Shown here piece by piece: positions 1-8,144 of a stretch of DNA of 49,945 nucleotides. The number at the start of each line of letters is the position of its first letter. Positions within the stretch are counted from its first letter, which is position 1. The notes beneath the pieces are model-generated. The model did not search any database. It was not told the origin of the DNA and worked only from the letters and a program-made list of their open reading frames with translations. This DNA comes from B3-G11 sp036985855 (GTDB lineage: Bacteria > Actinomycetota > Acidimicrobiia > Spongiisociales > UBA5794): positions 1 through 49,945 of the forward strand of contig BTQL01000010.1 of assembly GCA_036985855.1 (NCBI GenBank). The letters are read 5' to 3'. Both the position numbers and the translations under genes were made by a program.

Positions 1-357
1 GCTGTAGATGGTGAGATCGCCCGCCGCATCGTGGCGGCCGCAACGACACTCGCCCACACCGTCCCCGTCCTCCACGACATCTCGAACGGCGGCCTCGGTG
101 TCGCGCTGGCGGAGATCGCTATCAAGTCAGACATCGGAATGCAGATCGAAGGTGTCAGCGGTCCTGAGCTGTTCGATGAGACGCCGCTGCGATTCATCGC
201 TGTTGCTCATGCAGACGAACTCGACACGGACGCACCACATCGCAAGATCGGCACCATCACCGGGGACATCCTCGACTTCGGCACAGCGGGCAACATCAGC
301 GTCACCGAGGCGGCAGCCGTCTGGCGGGACGCACTGCCAAGAAGAATGAAGCATTGA
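1..357 (+). CDS. purL: Phosphoribosylformylglycinamidine synthase subunit PurL, C-terminal end (partial)
   Basis: The reading frame is open from base 1 and ends at the TGA at 355-357, so only the last 118 residues are present. The motif HDISNGGLGVALAEIAI is the conserved C-terminal PurM/PurL-fold signature of the ATP-binding half of FGAM synthase. The enzyme converts FGAR, glutamine and ATP to FGAM in step 4 of purine synthesis, in the cytoplasm. purF and purM follow on the same strand, which supports the assignment over the related HypE or ThiL folds. The gene is cut by the window edge, not truncated biologically as far as can be seen. Confidence 0.9.
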   Translation, partial: AVDGEIARRIVAAATTLAHTVPVLHDISNGGLGVALAEIAIKSDIGMQIEGVSGPELFDETPLRFIAVAHADELDTDAPHRKIGTITGDILDFGTAGNISVTEAAAVWRDALPRRMKH

Positions 358-424
358 ACGACAGCCGCTGGGAGCCCACTGCAATATCGGACACCCGGTT
401 GTCATGGAACACGACGCACACCAT

Positions 425-430
425 TACCGT
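425..430 (+). promoter_or_regulatory. Possible -10 hexamer of rhomboid gene
   Basis: TACCGT lies 9 nt before the ATG at 440. This fits the TAnnnT plus short gap pattern seen at many genes here, with slightly wide spacing. It favours 440 over the upstream in-frame ATG at 404. Confidence 0.35.
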
Positions 431-439
431 TCTACATCC

Positions 440-1276
440 ATGACCGAACAGACCGTTCCCACTTGTTATCGCCATCCAGACCGAATCACGGGACTCAGTT
501 GCACAACGTGCGGCAAGTCGATCTGTGTTGAGTGCTCCCATGACGCCTCGGTTGGCCAGAAGTGCCCTGAGTGTGCCGCACCCAAGGGTCGGGCCAGGGT
601 CGTCAACGCACGCCAGTCGTTCGGCAGACCATCCTTTCAAACGGCGCCCGTGTCGTTCACGATCATTGCGATCACCTCAGCGATCTTCGTCATGGGACTT
701 CTCTCTCCCGATGCGGATCGCTGGCTCTTCCAGACGTTCGCACAAGCCAACTTCCTCGTCGCGGATGGCGAGTGGTGGCGCATATTCACCGCAGCGCTCC
801 TCCATGGCGGGATGCTGCACATCCTGTTCAACATGTATGCCCTGTACCTGTTCGGACCGCGCCTCGAGCAGCAGGTCGGAGGGCCCGCGTTCGCTGCGCT
901 GTACGTTGGAACCGCGGGTGCAGGCGGCATGGTGTCGTACGCCTTCGGAGACATAGGTCAGGTATCGATCGGTGCGTCCGGCGCAATCTTCGGACTCTTA
1001 GGGGCGTGGATGTTCGTCGCATGGAAGATGCGCAGGACACCAGGTGGTCGATCGATGTTCAATCAACTCGGCATCTTGATCGCAATCAACATGGCATTGC
1101 CTCTCTTTGTCCGAGGGATCGACTGGCGCGCTCACGCCGGTGGACTTTTGAGTGGCATCCTCATCGCCTGGCTGTGGTCGGTGCTCGCCGTGGGTAAACC
1201 CAACGCTCGGGCGATCCGTACCGTCATCGCCTCAGCAGTCGCCCTTGCAGCCGCAGTACTGACAATGACGGTCTGA
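440..1276 (+). CDS. Rhomboid family intramembrane serine protease with N-terminal zinc finger
   Basis: 278 residues from the chosen ATG; an in-frame ATG at 404 would add 12. Residues 5-45 hold a B-box-like zinc-binding segment (CYRHPD, CTTC, CVEC, CPEC). About six membrane spans follow. The rhomboid catalytic dyad is visible: Ser180 in GASGAIFG and His232 in RAHAGG, with the N-terminal HGGMLHILFNMYALY helix typical of the family. Rhomboids cleave membrane helices inside the bilayer; the substrate cannot be told from sequence. It sits between purL and purF on the same strand, but the strong start signal in front of purF suggests purF is also transcribed separately. Confidence 0.88.
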   Translation: MTEQTVPTCYRHPDRITGLSCTTCGKSICVECSHDASVGQKCPECAAPKGRARVVNARQSFGRPSFQTAPVSFTIIAITSAIFVMGLLSPDADRWLFQTFAQANFLVADGEWWRIFTAALLHGGMLHILFNMYALYLFGPRLEQQVGGPAFAALYVGTAGAGGMVSYAFGDIGQVSIGASGAIFGLLGAWMFVAWKMRRTPGGRSMFNQLGILIAINMALPLFVRGIDWRAHAGGLLSGILIAWLWSVLAVGKPNARAIRTVIASAVALAAAVLTMTV

Positions 1277-1297
1277 TGCGGCTCGTCGTGCGGCAGG

Positions 1298-1303
1298 TAC
1301 ACT
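1298..1303 (+). promoter_or_regulatory. -10 element of leaderless purF promoter
   Basis: TACACT ends 7 nt before the GTG start at 1311, so transcription should begin at or next to the start codon. No Shine-Dalgarno sequence is present. Confidence 0.6.
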
Positions 1304-1310
1304 CCGCGCC

Positions 1311-2738
1311 GTGAACGAGCGACCACTCGAAGACCCAGCCTTTCTCGATCGCCCTGGCGAGGCCTGCGGCGTGTTCGGTGTCTCCGGCAGGGACATCGAA
1401 GCCGCCCGCCTCACCTACTTCGGACTGTTCGCCCTCCAGCATCGCGGCCAGGAGAGCGCCGGCATTTCAGTGAGCGACGGCGAGAACATCACGGTCTACA
1501 AGGATCTCGGTCTTGTGGCCCAGGTGTTCGACGAGACGGTTCTCGCAGGCCTGCCCGGCGATCTCGCAATCGGGCACACCCGGTACTCGACTACCGGGTC
1601 GAACTCGTGGGAGAACTCGCAGCCCGTTTTCAGGTATTTGGATAGCAATGCCATCGCCCTTGCGCACAATGGCAACCTGACGAACACATCCAAACTCGCA
1701 ACAGCGATGGAGCCACTCGCCGCAACGACAGACTCCGAACTCATGACCGAGGCCGTCGCCAGGGCAATGACCGAAGAAGGACTCTCCCTCCCCGATGCCC
1801 TACGCAAGACCCTTCCAGACTTCAAAGGTGCTTTCACCCTTACGGTGATGGACTCGACCACGCTCGTTGGCGTTCGCGATCCACACGGATTCCGCCCCCT
1901 GTGCCTTGGCAAGCTGGATGACAGCTGGGTGGTTGCAAGCGAAACCGCAGCGCTTGACATCCTTGGAGCCCAATACGTGCGGCAGGTAGCTCCCGGCGAG
2001 ATGGTCGTCATCAACGATGGCGCCCTCACGAGTCATTTCCCGTTCGAACCGGCCAAATCAAGGCTGTGCGTTTTCGAGTTCGTGTACTTCGCGAGGCCTG
2101 ACTCCACGCTATCTGGCCAGACGATTCACGCGGCGAGGCAGCGGATGGGTCGAAAACTCGCCGCCCAGGCACCGATAGAGGCGGACATAACCGTGCCGGT
2201 GCCCGAGTCGGGCATCCCAGCGGCGCAAGGATTCTCCGAGGTGTCGGGCATCCCATATGTCGACGGTCTTGTAAAGAATCGGTACGTGGGGCGAACGTTC
2301 ATCCAGCCAGCCCAGTCGATGCGCGAGCGCGGCGTACGGATGAAGCTCAACGCGATGCGAGGCGTGATCGACGGCCAGCGCGTTGTGCTCGTCGATGACT
2401 CGATCGTGCGCGGTTCCACGACCAGACAGCTCGTGGCAATGGTTCGAGAGGCAGGTGCGCAAGAGATCCATCTCCGCATCTCTTCACCGCCCTACCGGTG
2501 GCCATGCTTCTATGGCATGGATACCGGCGATCGTGCAACACTGCTTGCGGCAGGCAGATCGGTTGGCGAGATCGCCGAACAACTCGGCGTGGACTCGCTT
2601 GTCTATCTCGACCTAGACAACCTCATTGAGGCAACTGGCGGAGATGCCGATACGTTCTGCACAGCATGCCTATCGGGCGACTACCCGACTGATGTACCGG
2701 TGACCGACAGCAAGTTCCTACTCGAAAGATCGACATGA
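1311..2738 (+). CDS. purF: Amidophosphoribosyltransferase PurF
   Basis: 475 residues, usual size for the Fe-S type. It makes 5-phosphoribosylamine from PRPP and glutamine, the committed step of purine synthesis. An 18-residue propeptide precedes Cys19 (ACGVFGV), the N-terminal nucleophile of the glutaminase half after processing. The phosphoribosyltransferase half has the PRPP loop VVLVDDSIVRGSTT. Cysteines in LCVFEF, PCFYGMD and FCTACL match the 4Fe-4S ligands of the Bacillus-type enzyme. The GTG start directly before the propeptide is supported by the -10 element 7 nt upstream. Its stop overlaps the purM start (ATGA). Confidence 0.97.
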   Translation: MNERPLEDPAFLDRPGEACGVFGVSGRDIEAARLTYFGLFALQHRGQESAGISVSDGENITVYKDLGLVAQVFDETVLAGLPGDLAIGHTRYSTTGSNSWENSQPVFRYLDSNAIALAHNGNLTNTSKLATAMEPLAATTDSELMTEAVARAMTEEGLSLPDALRKTLPDFKGAFTLTVMDSTTLVGVRDPHGFRPLCLGKLDDSWVVASETAALDILGAQYVRQVAPGEMVVINDGALTSHFPFEPAKSRLCVFEFVYFARPDSTLSGQTIHAARQRMGRKLAAQAPIEADITVPVPESGIPAAQGFSEVSGIPYVDGLVKNRYVGRTFIQPAQSMRERGVRMKLNAMRGVIDGQRVVLVDDSIVRGSTTRQLVAMVREAGAQEIHLRISSPPYRWPCFYGMDTGDRATLLAAGRSVGEIAEQLGVDSLVYLDLDNLIEATGGDADTFCTACLSGDYPTDVPVTDSKFLLERST

Positions 2739-3751
2739 CCAGCTATAAGAGCGCAGGTGTGAACCTCAACGCCGCAGACGAGATCATCGATCGGATCGGT
2801 TGGAGGGTGACGTCGACCTGGACCGAGGACGTTGTCGGCGAATTTGGCGGGTTCGCAGCCGGCATCCAGATCCCGGCAGGGTTCGATCACCCGGTCCTGA
2901 TGATGTCGACAGACGGGTTGGGTACGAAGGCAGAAATCGCCCGCCAGGCTGGCCTGCTCGAGGGACTTGGTTACGATCTTGTCGCCATGGTGGCTGATGA
3001 TCTTGCCGCTGCAGGCGCCCAGCCGATCGCGATGACCGACTACATCGCTACAGGGAAACTCGACGTCGATCGCATCGAGACCATCGTTGAATCGATTGCG
3101 GATGCGTGCAACGAGGCCGATGTTGCTCTTCTCGGCGGCGAAACTGCAGAGCACCCGGGTGTGATGCCACCAGATCAGTTCGACATCGCAGCCACCGCGC
3201 TCGGCGTCGTTGAACTCGGAGAAGAGATCGACGCTTCACTCGTCTCGCCGGGCGATGTGATCGTCGGTGTGATGTCGCCCAATCTCAGGTCGAATGGTTT
3301 CAGCCTTGTCAGGGCGATCGTCGCGAAATCCCTTCCTCTCGACAGCACCTTCCCTGATACCGACAGGCCAACTGCCGAAGTGCTCCTGGATCCGAGCGTC
3401 ATCTACTCCCCTGCCGTGGTGAACCTGCTCGCTCGGGTGCACCCGCACGGGCTAGCGCACATCACGGGAGGGGGATTGCCCGGCAACGTGATCAGGGTCC
3501 TTCCCGAAGGATCTCGAGCAGTGATCGACCGGTCGAGCTGGGAAGTGCCCCACGTCTTCGAAGTGATCCAACGACTCGGCGAGGTACCGCTTGGAGACAT
3601 GTTCCGAACCTTCAACATGGGGATCGGATTCACCTGTGTGGTCGCACAAGGAGATGCCGACGCGACGCTGACGGCGTTCGAGACCTCCGACCTCGAGGCA
3701 TCGACAATCGGTCGCGTCGTCGAAGGTGACCGCGGGGTCGAGCTCCGCTAG
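2735..3751 (+). CDS. purM: Phosphoribosylformylglycinamidine cyclo-ligase PurM (AIR synthetase)
   Basis: 338 residues, full length. It closes the imidazole ring (FGAM to AIR, ATP-dependent), step 5 of purine synthesis. Visible family motifs are the N-terminal GVNLNAADEII, the STDGLGTK nucleotide-binding segment, LLGGETAEHPG and the C-terminal HITGGGLPGNVIRVLP. The ATG overlaps the purF stop by 4 nt, so the two genes are translationally coupled. With the purL end, three consecutive purine steps cluster here; purF and purM are certainly co-transcribed. Confidence 0.97.
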   Translation: MTSYKSAGVNLNAADEIIDRIGWRVTSTWTEDVVGEFGGFAAGIQIPAGFDHPVLMMSTDGLGTKAEIARQAGLLEGLGYDLVAMVADDLAAAGAQPIAMTDYIATGKLDVDRIETIVESIADACNEADVALLGGETAEHPGVMPPDQFDIAATALGVVELGEEIDASLVSPGDVIVGVMSPNLRSNGFSLVRAIVAKSLPLDSTFPDTDRPTAEVLLDPSVIYSPAVVNLLARVHPHGLAHITGGGLPGNVIRVLPEGSRAVIDRSSWEVPHVFEVIQRLGEVPLGDMFRTFNMGIGFTCVVAQGDADATLTAFETSDLEASTIGRVVEGDRGVELR

Positions 3752-3943
3752 CAAACCTGTACCGAACCACAATTGTCACGAGGCACGGCCCATCGACCAC
3801 CACCAACGGACATTGGATGAATCGTCAGACCGACTTGAGTACATTGACGAAGCAAGGGACGGGAGAACTGCGGACTTCCACGTCCGTATGGGAGACTCCA
3901 CTCGGACACAACTCCGGGGCGAGTTCAATGAGTACCAACGATC

Positions 3944-3949
3944 GAGGTG
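3944..3949 (+). promoter_or_regulatory. Ribosome binding site deciding the DUF4389 start
   Basis: GAGGTG with GAGG placed 5 nt before the ATG at 3953. It excludes the in-frame GTG at 3947, which would lie inside the site. The 200 nt between purM and this gene otherwise show nothing recognisable. Confidence 0.5.
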
Positions 3950-3952
3950 GCA

Positions 3953-4564
3953 ATGACCGAACCCGCATACCCTGTTGACTTCATCGTCCCAGTGGACGAC
4001 GAGTACCGAAGCCGCGGACTCGCCACCCTGGGTCTCGTGTTGTTCGCGAAGGCGTTGCTGCTGATTCCGCATCTGTTCCTGCTCACCGCTTACTTCATTG
4101 CGGTGCAGTTCATCGCGTGGATCGGCTACTGGTACATCCTCGTTCAGGGTGGAAAGCCATACTGGGTCGAGAACTTCGAGATCATCTTTCTCGAATGGTC
4201 TTCCCGGGTGTTCGCATGGTTCACCAGTACCACCGACGTGTACCCGACCTTCGGAACGGATAAGAGCCACCCAGCGCAGGTGACCGTGGTCGAGGCACCA
4301 GAGCCGCAGAGCCGGCTGCTCGCCTTCCTCGGAATCATCTTCATCCGTACGCTGCTTGCGACACCGCATCTGTTCATCCTGCTTTGGCTCACGATCGGCA
4401 CGCTCGTCGCGGCGTGGTTCGGTTATCTGATGATTCTCGTCAACGGAACGCTTCCCCTAGGTCTCCACTCCTACTTCGTCGGCTTCCACCGCTGGTGGGC
4501 CCGCACCTGGGCCTGGATCGCAGCCCTCACAGACGTCTACCCACCCTTCACCCTCAAGTCTTAG
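3953..4564 (+). CDS. DUF4389-type membrane protein, internally duplicated
   Basis: 203 residues. Two homologous halves (about 20-105 and 115-200) each contain a pair of hydrophobic helices followed by a Trp-rich amphipathic stretch, ending in TDVYPTF and TDVYPPF respectively. This layout is that of DUF4389 proteins, common small membrane proteins of actinobacteria without known function. The repeated units share the pattern PHLF, aromatic helix, GYWYILV/GYLMILV. The ATG at 3953 is chosen for its Shine-Dalgarno sequence. It is monocistronic, ended by the large palindrome at 4574-4619 and convergent with the next gene. Confidence 0.75.
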   Translation: MTEPAYPVDFIVPVDDEYRSRGLATLGLVLFAKALLLIPHLFLLTAYFIAVQFIAWIGYWYILVQGGKPYWVENFEIIFLEWSSRVFAWFTSTTDVYPTFGTDKSHPAQVTVVEAPEPQSRLLAFLGIIFIRTLLATPHLFILLWLTIGTLVAAWFGYLMILVNGTLPLGLHSYFVGFHRWWARTWAWIAALTDVYPPFTLKS

Positions 4565-4573
4565 CGCCCTGGT

Positions 4574-4619
4574 TTCTGGCGTCCCTCACGGCATCATGAT
4601 GCCGTGAGGGACGCCAGAA
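4574..4619. terminator. Perfect 46-bp palindrome between convergent genes; dispersed-repeat relative
   Basis: Two 23-nt arms pair perfectly with no spacer, centred on GCATCATGATGC between 4596 and 4597. It lies in the 72-nt gap between convergent genes, where a bidirectional terminator is expected. There is no T-tract on either side. Its outer arm (revcomp of 4570-4592) recurs with 22 of 23 matches at 46445-46467, so it may be a mobile or repeated element rather than only a terminator. Confidence 0.65.
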
Positions 4620-4636
4620 TGGTCGAGGAGTGCGAA

Positions 4637-5617
4637 TCAGCTTTCGGCTGGGGTCTCCTTGCGGCGGAGTGCCGCGAGAAAGAGACGCAGGACGCCGTAA
4701 ACCATCAGCACAAGAATGCCAAGCGGGATTGCAACGGCGGCCGACACGATGATGAAAGCAACCGTCGCCAGAAGAACCACACCGGCCTGGTCGAACGCTT
4801 CCGCGATCGGCCCCGGGTTGGATGGTTCCGGCTCGACCGACGTCACGGGACCATCAGGAACTTCGGTGAGACCAACAGTCAGCGTTGCGAAGTCTGTGCG
4901 ACTATCGAGATACCGCAGGCGACCCTCGATCTGCTCGATGTTGAGCAAGACCTCCTGCATCCGCGTCTGGAGCGAGATCTGGTCATCTATCGAGGTCGCT
5001 TCATCCATGAGCCGCATATAGAACTGCTCCTGGGTGCGCCAATAGTTCAGACGACCCTCCAGGTCGACGTACTCCTCGGTGACATCCTGGCTCGACAGTG
5101 AAGCCGAGACACGTTCACCAAGACGCTCAACGCGACGCACCGCCTCGTCAAAACGATCAGTAGGGATGCGCATCGTGTACCAACCGACAGCGTATCGTCC
5201 GTCTTCGTAGTCCTCGAAGTAGGTCTCGCCCGAAGCGACGTATCCGCCGAGATCTGCCGCGATCGTACGAATCTCCTCCGCACTCGCGCCGAAGGCGCCT
5301 TGGTCAACGCGGATGTCGAGGCGACCATCCTTGATGATCCTTGCGTCGAAGGTCTCGTATGACGTCGCAAAAACAACGGTTCCGTCCTCGGCGACCGCCT
5401 TGAACCTGGGAGCTCCTCTCGCACTGCCTTCGGGAGATTCCCCGTCAGCCGCAGCCGCGACGGTCGTCGAATACTCGCCGCCTCCATCGAGGTCGGCACC
5501 GACGAGACCGAGGCTGTCGTCTGAGCTGCTGCACGCAGCCGTGATGATCGATATAGCGATCACAGCAATGGTCATACGCACGACTGTGCGCCTTTGAAAT
5601 GTAGCCAGTAGTTCCAT
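4637..5617 (-). CDS. DUF4349 family lipoprotein
   Basis: 326 residues from the ATG at 5617, preceded by GGAGAGA at good spacing; an ATG four codons upstream lacks this. Signal peptide with lipobox ending ITAAC, so the mature protein is probably lipid-anchored outside the cell. Residues about 100-280 form the DUF4349 domain: a beta-rich part with DGRLDIRVD, then a long helical part (SIDDQISLQTRMQEVLLNIEQIEGRL) likely to form a coiled coil. One membrane span and a basic tail follow at the C-terminus, giving a hairpin anchored at both ends. Function unknown; the family appears in envelope contexts. Confidence 0.82.
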   Translation of the reverse strand: MELLATFQRRTVVRMTIAVIAISIITAACSSSDDSLGLVGADLDGGGEYSTTVAAAADGESPEGSARGAPRFKAVAEDGTVVFATSYETFDARIIKDGRLDIRVDQGAFGASAEEIRTIAADLGGYVASGETYFEDYEDGRYAVGWYTMRIPTDRFDEAVRRVERLGERVSASLSSQDVTEEYVDLEGRLNYWRTQEQFYMRLMDEATSIDDQISLQTRMQEVLLNIEQIEGRLRYLDSRTDFATLTVGLTEVPDGPVTSVEPEPSNPGPIAEAFDQAGVVLLATVAFIIVSAAVAIPLGILVLMVYGVLRLFLAALRRKETPAES

Positions 5618-5718
5618 GTCTCTCTCCATTCGCTATGGCCGGATCCCACACCGGCTATCGCTAGGACGGAGAAAGCGGGGAATCGGGTTCCCCTGTCCGA
5701 CATCGGACTCGAATCTAA

Positions 5719-5760
5719 GATGCTGGATGTCCGTCTACTGTCTACTGCCCACGGAGACCT
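5719..5760. repeat. Degenerate heptamer array upstream of crotonase
   Basis: Six consecutive 7-nt units, each beginning with G, including two identical copies of GTCTACT at 5733-5739 and 5740-5746. The array runs into the ribosome binding site of the next gene. Confidence 0.55.
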
Positions 5761-5761
5761 C

Positions 5762-6619
5762 ATGACCCGCACGGAAACCCCCCAGTCAGACGTCCTCAGC
5801 GTTGAGTTCGATGGTCACGTCGCAACCGTTTGGCTTGATCGGCCTGAGATGCGGAATGCATTCGCCCAGGACTTCTGGACGGACTTCCCGAAGGTCATGC
5901 AGGCGCTCGGGGCGGACGATGAGACCAGAGCGATCGTTGTCGCCGCCAAAGGAGCGGCCTTCACCGTCGGCATCGACCTCAAAGCATTCGGTCCGACGTT
6001 CATGAACGGTGGTGTCGACCCCTCCGTTGATCCACAACCTGGATCCGACGTTGGGAAAAGGCGCGCGTTGTACGATGGGATCAAGGAGATGCAGCGCACC
6101 TTCAGCTCGATCGCAAAATGTGCGAAACCGGTTGTAGCGGCGATCCATGGTCACTGCATAGGTGCGGGTGTTGACCTCATCACCGCATGTGACATCAGGT
6201 ACGCATCCGCAGACGCGATCTTCTCGGTTCGAGAGACGAAGATCGCGATGGTCGCCGACGTCGGAACCCTTCAGCGCCTCCCGAAGATCATCGACCCCGG
6301 GCGTGTCGCTGAGATCGTGTACACCGGCAAGGATTTCGGCGCGGACGAAGCGCACGAGATGGGGCTTGTCTCCAGAGTGTTCCCCGACAGCGACGCAACG
6401 CACAAGGCTGCACGAGAGCTGGCGAGTGAAATCGCTGCCAATTCGCCACTCGCAGTGCAGGGCACAAAAGCCGTACTTTCCGCCGGGGAAGGCAGAAGTG
6501 TCGAAGAGAACCTCGACTACATCGCACTCTGGAACGCAGCGTTCATCCAGTCGAACGACTTCGTCGAAGCGACGATGGCATTCCTCCAGAAACGATCTCC
6601 AGAATTCACGGGCGAATAG
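5762..6619 (+). CDS. Crotonase family, delta(3,5)-delta(2,4)-dienoyl-CoA isomerase-like
   Basis: 285 residues. The ATG at 5762 has GGAG 5 nt upstream. It is an enoyl-CoA hydratase/isomerase fold protein with the oxyanion segments AFTVGIDLKAF and IHGHCIGAGVD. It resembles ECH1-type dienoyl-CoA isomerases: the three acidic catalytic residues of that group are all in place, in GAGVDLITACD, VRETKIAM and VADVGTLQRLP. Such enzymes move double bonds so that odd-position unsaturated fatty acids can enter beta-oxidation. Ordinary enoyl-CoA hydratases have Glu in other positions, so isomerase is preferred. It is monocistronic. Confidence 0.85.
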   Translation: MTRTETPQSDVLSVEFDGHVATVWLDRPEMRNAFAQDFWTDFPKVMQALGADDETRAIVVAAKGAAFTVGIDLKAFGPTFMNGGVDPSVDPQPGSDVGKRRALYDGIKEMQRTFSSIAKCAKPVVAAIHGHCIGAGVDLITACDIRYASADAIFSVRETKIAMVADVGTLQRLPKIIDPGRVAEIVYTGKDFGADEAHEMGLVSRVFPDSDATHKAARELASEIAANSPLAVQGTKAVLSAGEGRSVEENLDYIALWNAAFIQSNDFVEATMAFLQKRSPEFTGE

Positions 6620-6667
6620 AGGCCTGCCGACAAGGGCCGATCTGGCGACCGATATTTCATCTCAAGC

Positions 6668-6673
6668 TACGAT
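6668..6673 (+). promoter_or_regulatory. -10 element for leader transcript of the class III aminotransferase
   Basis: TACGAT, 7 nt before an ATG at 6681 that opens a 16-residue reading frame. The transcript would have a leader of about 100 nt before the aminotransferase start at 6783. Confidence 0.45.
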
Positions 6674-6680
6674 GGGAGCC

Positions 6681-6731
6681 ATGTTGAGGAGCCCGAGGCA
6701 CACACGACGCCATCTTTTCGCTGCACCGTAG
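6681..6731 (+). CDS. Possible leader peptide (16 residues)
   Basis: ATG to TAG encodes a 16-residue peptide rich in Arg and His (SPRHTRRHLF in the middle). Its ATG stands at leaderless spacing behind TACGAT. Bases 6682-6690, at the start of this frame, are a perfect 9-bp complement of 6758-6766, just upstream of the aminotransferase ribosome binding site. Translation of the leader would therefore disrupt that pairing. Peptide expression is not demonstrated, and chance remains possible. Confidence 0.35.
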   Translation: MLRSPRHTRRHLFAAP

Positions 6732-6766
6732 CGAGACGACCTCTTCGCGTCCGAGCATCCTCAACA
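6682..6766 (+). promoter_or_regulatory. Leader RNA with 9-bp long-range pairing
   Basis: TGTTGAGGA at 6682-6690 pairs perfectly with TCCTCAACA at 6758-6766, bracketing the leader frame and ending 5 nt before AGGAG at 6772-6776. This resembles translational or attenuation control. It matches no riboswitch family I recognise. Confidence 0.35.
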
Positions 6767-6782
6767 CTGATAGGAGTATCAA

Positions 6783-8051
6783 ATGACTGACCTCCAAAGG
6801 AGATTCCACGAAATCATCGCCCCCGTGATCGAAGTCGACTACGAGATCGAGATCATCGACGGCAAGGGCAGCTGGGTAACAGGCGTCGACGGACAACAGT
6901 ACCTCGACTTCGCTTGTGGAATCGCTACCACCAACATGGGTCACCGGCCAGACGCGGTTGTCGCTGCCGCGCAGGCGCAACTCAACAAGCTCTGGCATGC
7001 GGGTGGAGCGTTCCTCTACGAGCCGATCGTTGAGGCAGCTGAGAAGATCGTCGACATTGCACCGGACGGCATAGACAAGGTTCTGTTCATGAACTCGGGC
7101 GCAGAGGCAGTCGAGGCAGCTGTCAAGCTCGCTCGCAAGGTTTCCGGCAGGCAGGGAATCATGACCTTTCGCGGAGGCTTCCACGGTCGAACGATGGGTT
7201 CAGTCACCTACACGACGTCTAAGGCGAAGTACCGGCAGGGCTACCACCCGCTGGTTCCATCGACCTTTGTGACACCATTCCCTCACCCCTTCGGTTGGGG
7301 AATGACCCAAGAAGAGGCGAACTCATACGCGCTGCGGGAACTCGACTTCAAGTTCCAATACGAAGTGACACCGGGTGAAATCGGGGCGTTCCTCGTCGAG
7401 CCGATGCAGGGAGAGGGAGGTTATTACCCGGCAAGTCATGGGTTCATCCACGCACTCAGAGCGATCGCAGACGAGCACGGGATCCTGCTGATCCTCGACG
7501 AGGTACAGACAGGCTTCGGCCGAACCGGCGACTGGTTCACGAGCCAGGTGTACGACGTGAAACCCGACATCCTCGTGATGGGCAAGGCGATCGCGAACGG
7601 CCTTCCACTGTCGGCAGTCGGAGCTTCAGCCGAGCTGTTCGGTGCATGGCCATCGGGATCGCACGGAACGACCTTCGGCGGTAACCCTGTGTCTTGCGCA
7701 GCATCCGCAGCCAATGTAGACGCACTGCGTGAGGTCATTCCTGGCGTGAATCGTCTCTCCGAACATGCCTTTTCGCGCTGGAACGAGATCAAGGAACGGC
7801 ACCGTACCGTCGGGGATGTCCGCGGATTGGGACTCATGATCGGCATCGAGCTCGTCACCGAAGGAAACGAGCCAGACATCGAAGCCTTCACGTCGATTGG
7901 AAAGCACGCCCGTGAATCTCGCATGTTCATCCTCCGCTGCGGTCCCGCAGGAAATGTCATCAGGTTCATCCCTCCCCTCAACGTGTCCCAGGATGACCTG
8001 GATACCGGAATCGACATACTCGAGGATGCGATCACGGCCTACGAGGGATGA
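6783..8051 (+). CDS. Class III pyridoxal-phosphate aminotransferase (4-aminobutyrate/acetylornithine type)
   Basis: 422 residues, full length. AGGAG 6 nt before the ATG. Motifs: MNSGAEAVEAAVKLAR, FHGRTMGS, the cofactor-binding LDEVQTGFGRTG and the Schiff-base lysine Lys268 in VMGKAIANGLP. The group transfers amino groups from omega-amines such as GABA or beta-alanine to 2-oxoglutarate or pyruvate. GabT-like is likeliest, but substrate specificity cannot be read from sequence and no succinate-semialdehyde dehydrogenase is adjacent. The 5' leader is structured. A strong hairpin ends the transcript. Confidence 0.88.
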   Translation: MTDLQRRFHEIIAPVIEVDYEIEIIDGKGSWVTGVDGQQYLDFACGIATTNMGHRPDAVVAAAQAQLNKLWHAGGAFLYEPIVEAAEKIVDIAPDGIDKVLFMNSGAEAVEAAVKLARKVSGRQGIMTFRGGFHGRTMGSVTYTTSKAKYRQGYHPLVPSTFVTPFPHPFGWGMTQEEANSYALRELDFKFQYEVTPGEIGAFLVEPMQGEGGYYPASHGFIHALRAIADEHGILLILDEVQTGFGRTGDWFTSQVYDVKPDILVMGKAIANGLPLSAVGASAELFGAWPSGSHGTTFGGNPVSCAASAANVDALREVIPGVNRLSEHAFSRWNEIKERHRTVGDVRGLGLMIGIELVTEGNEPDIEAFTSIGKHARESRMFILRCGPAGNVIRFIPPLNVSQDDLDTGIDILEDAITAYEG

Positions 8052-8080
8052 CAACTGTCCACCCTTCAGGGGGACGGCAG

Positions 8081-8124
8081 CGCTAGGAGAAGGCCCCGGC
8101 TTCAGCCGGGGCCTTCTCCTAGCG
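8081..8124. terminator. Bidirectional terminator hairpin
   Basis: A perfect 20-bp stem (CGCTAGGAGAAGGCCCCGGC and its complement) closes on the loop TTCA. It lies between convergent genes ending at 8051 and 8145. No T-run is present on the plus side. Confidence 0.85.
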
Positions 8125-8144
8125 ATTCGACCGCGAGGGTTGCT

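Noticed and set aside
3776..4369. 197-codon minus-strand open frame
   Set aside because: Antisense to the DUF4389 gene, no family motif.
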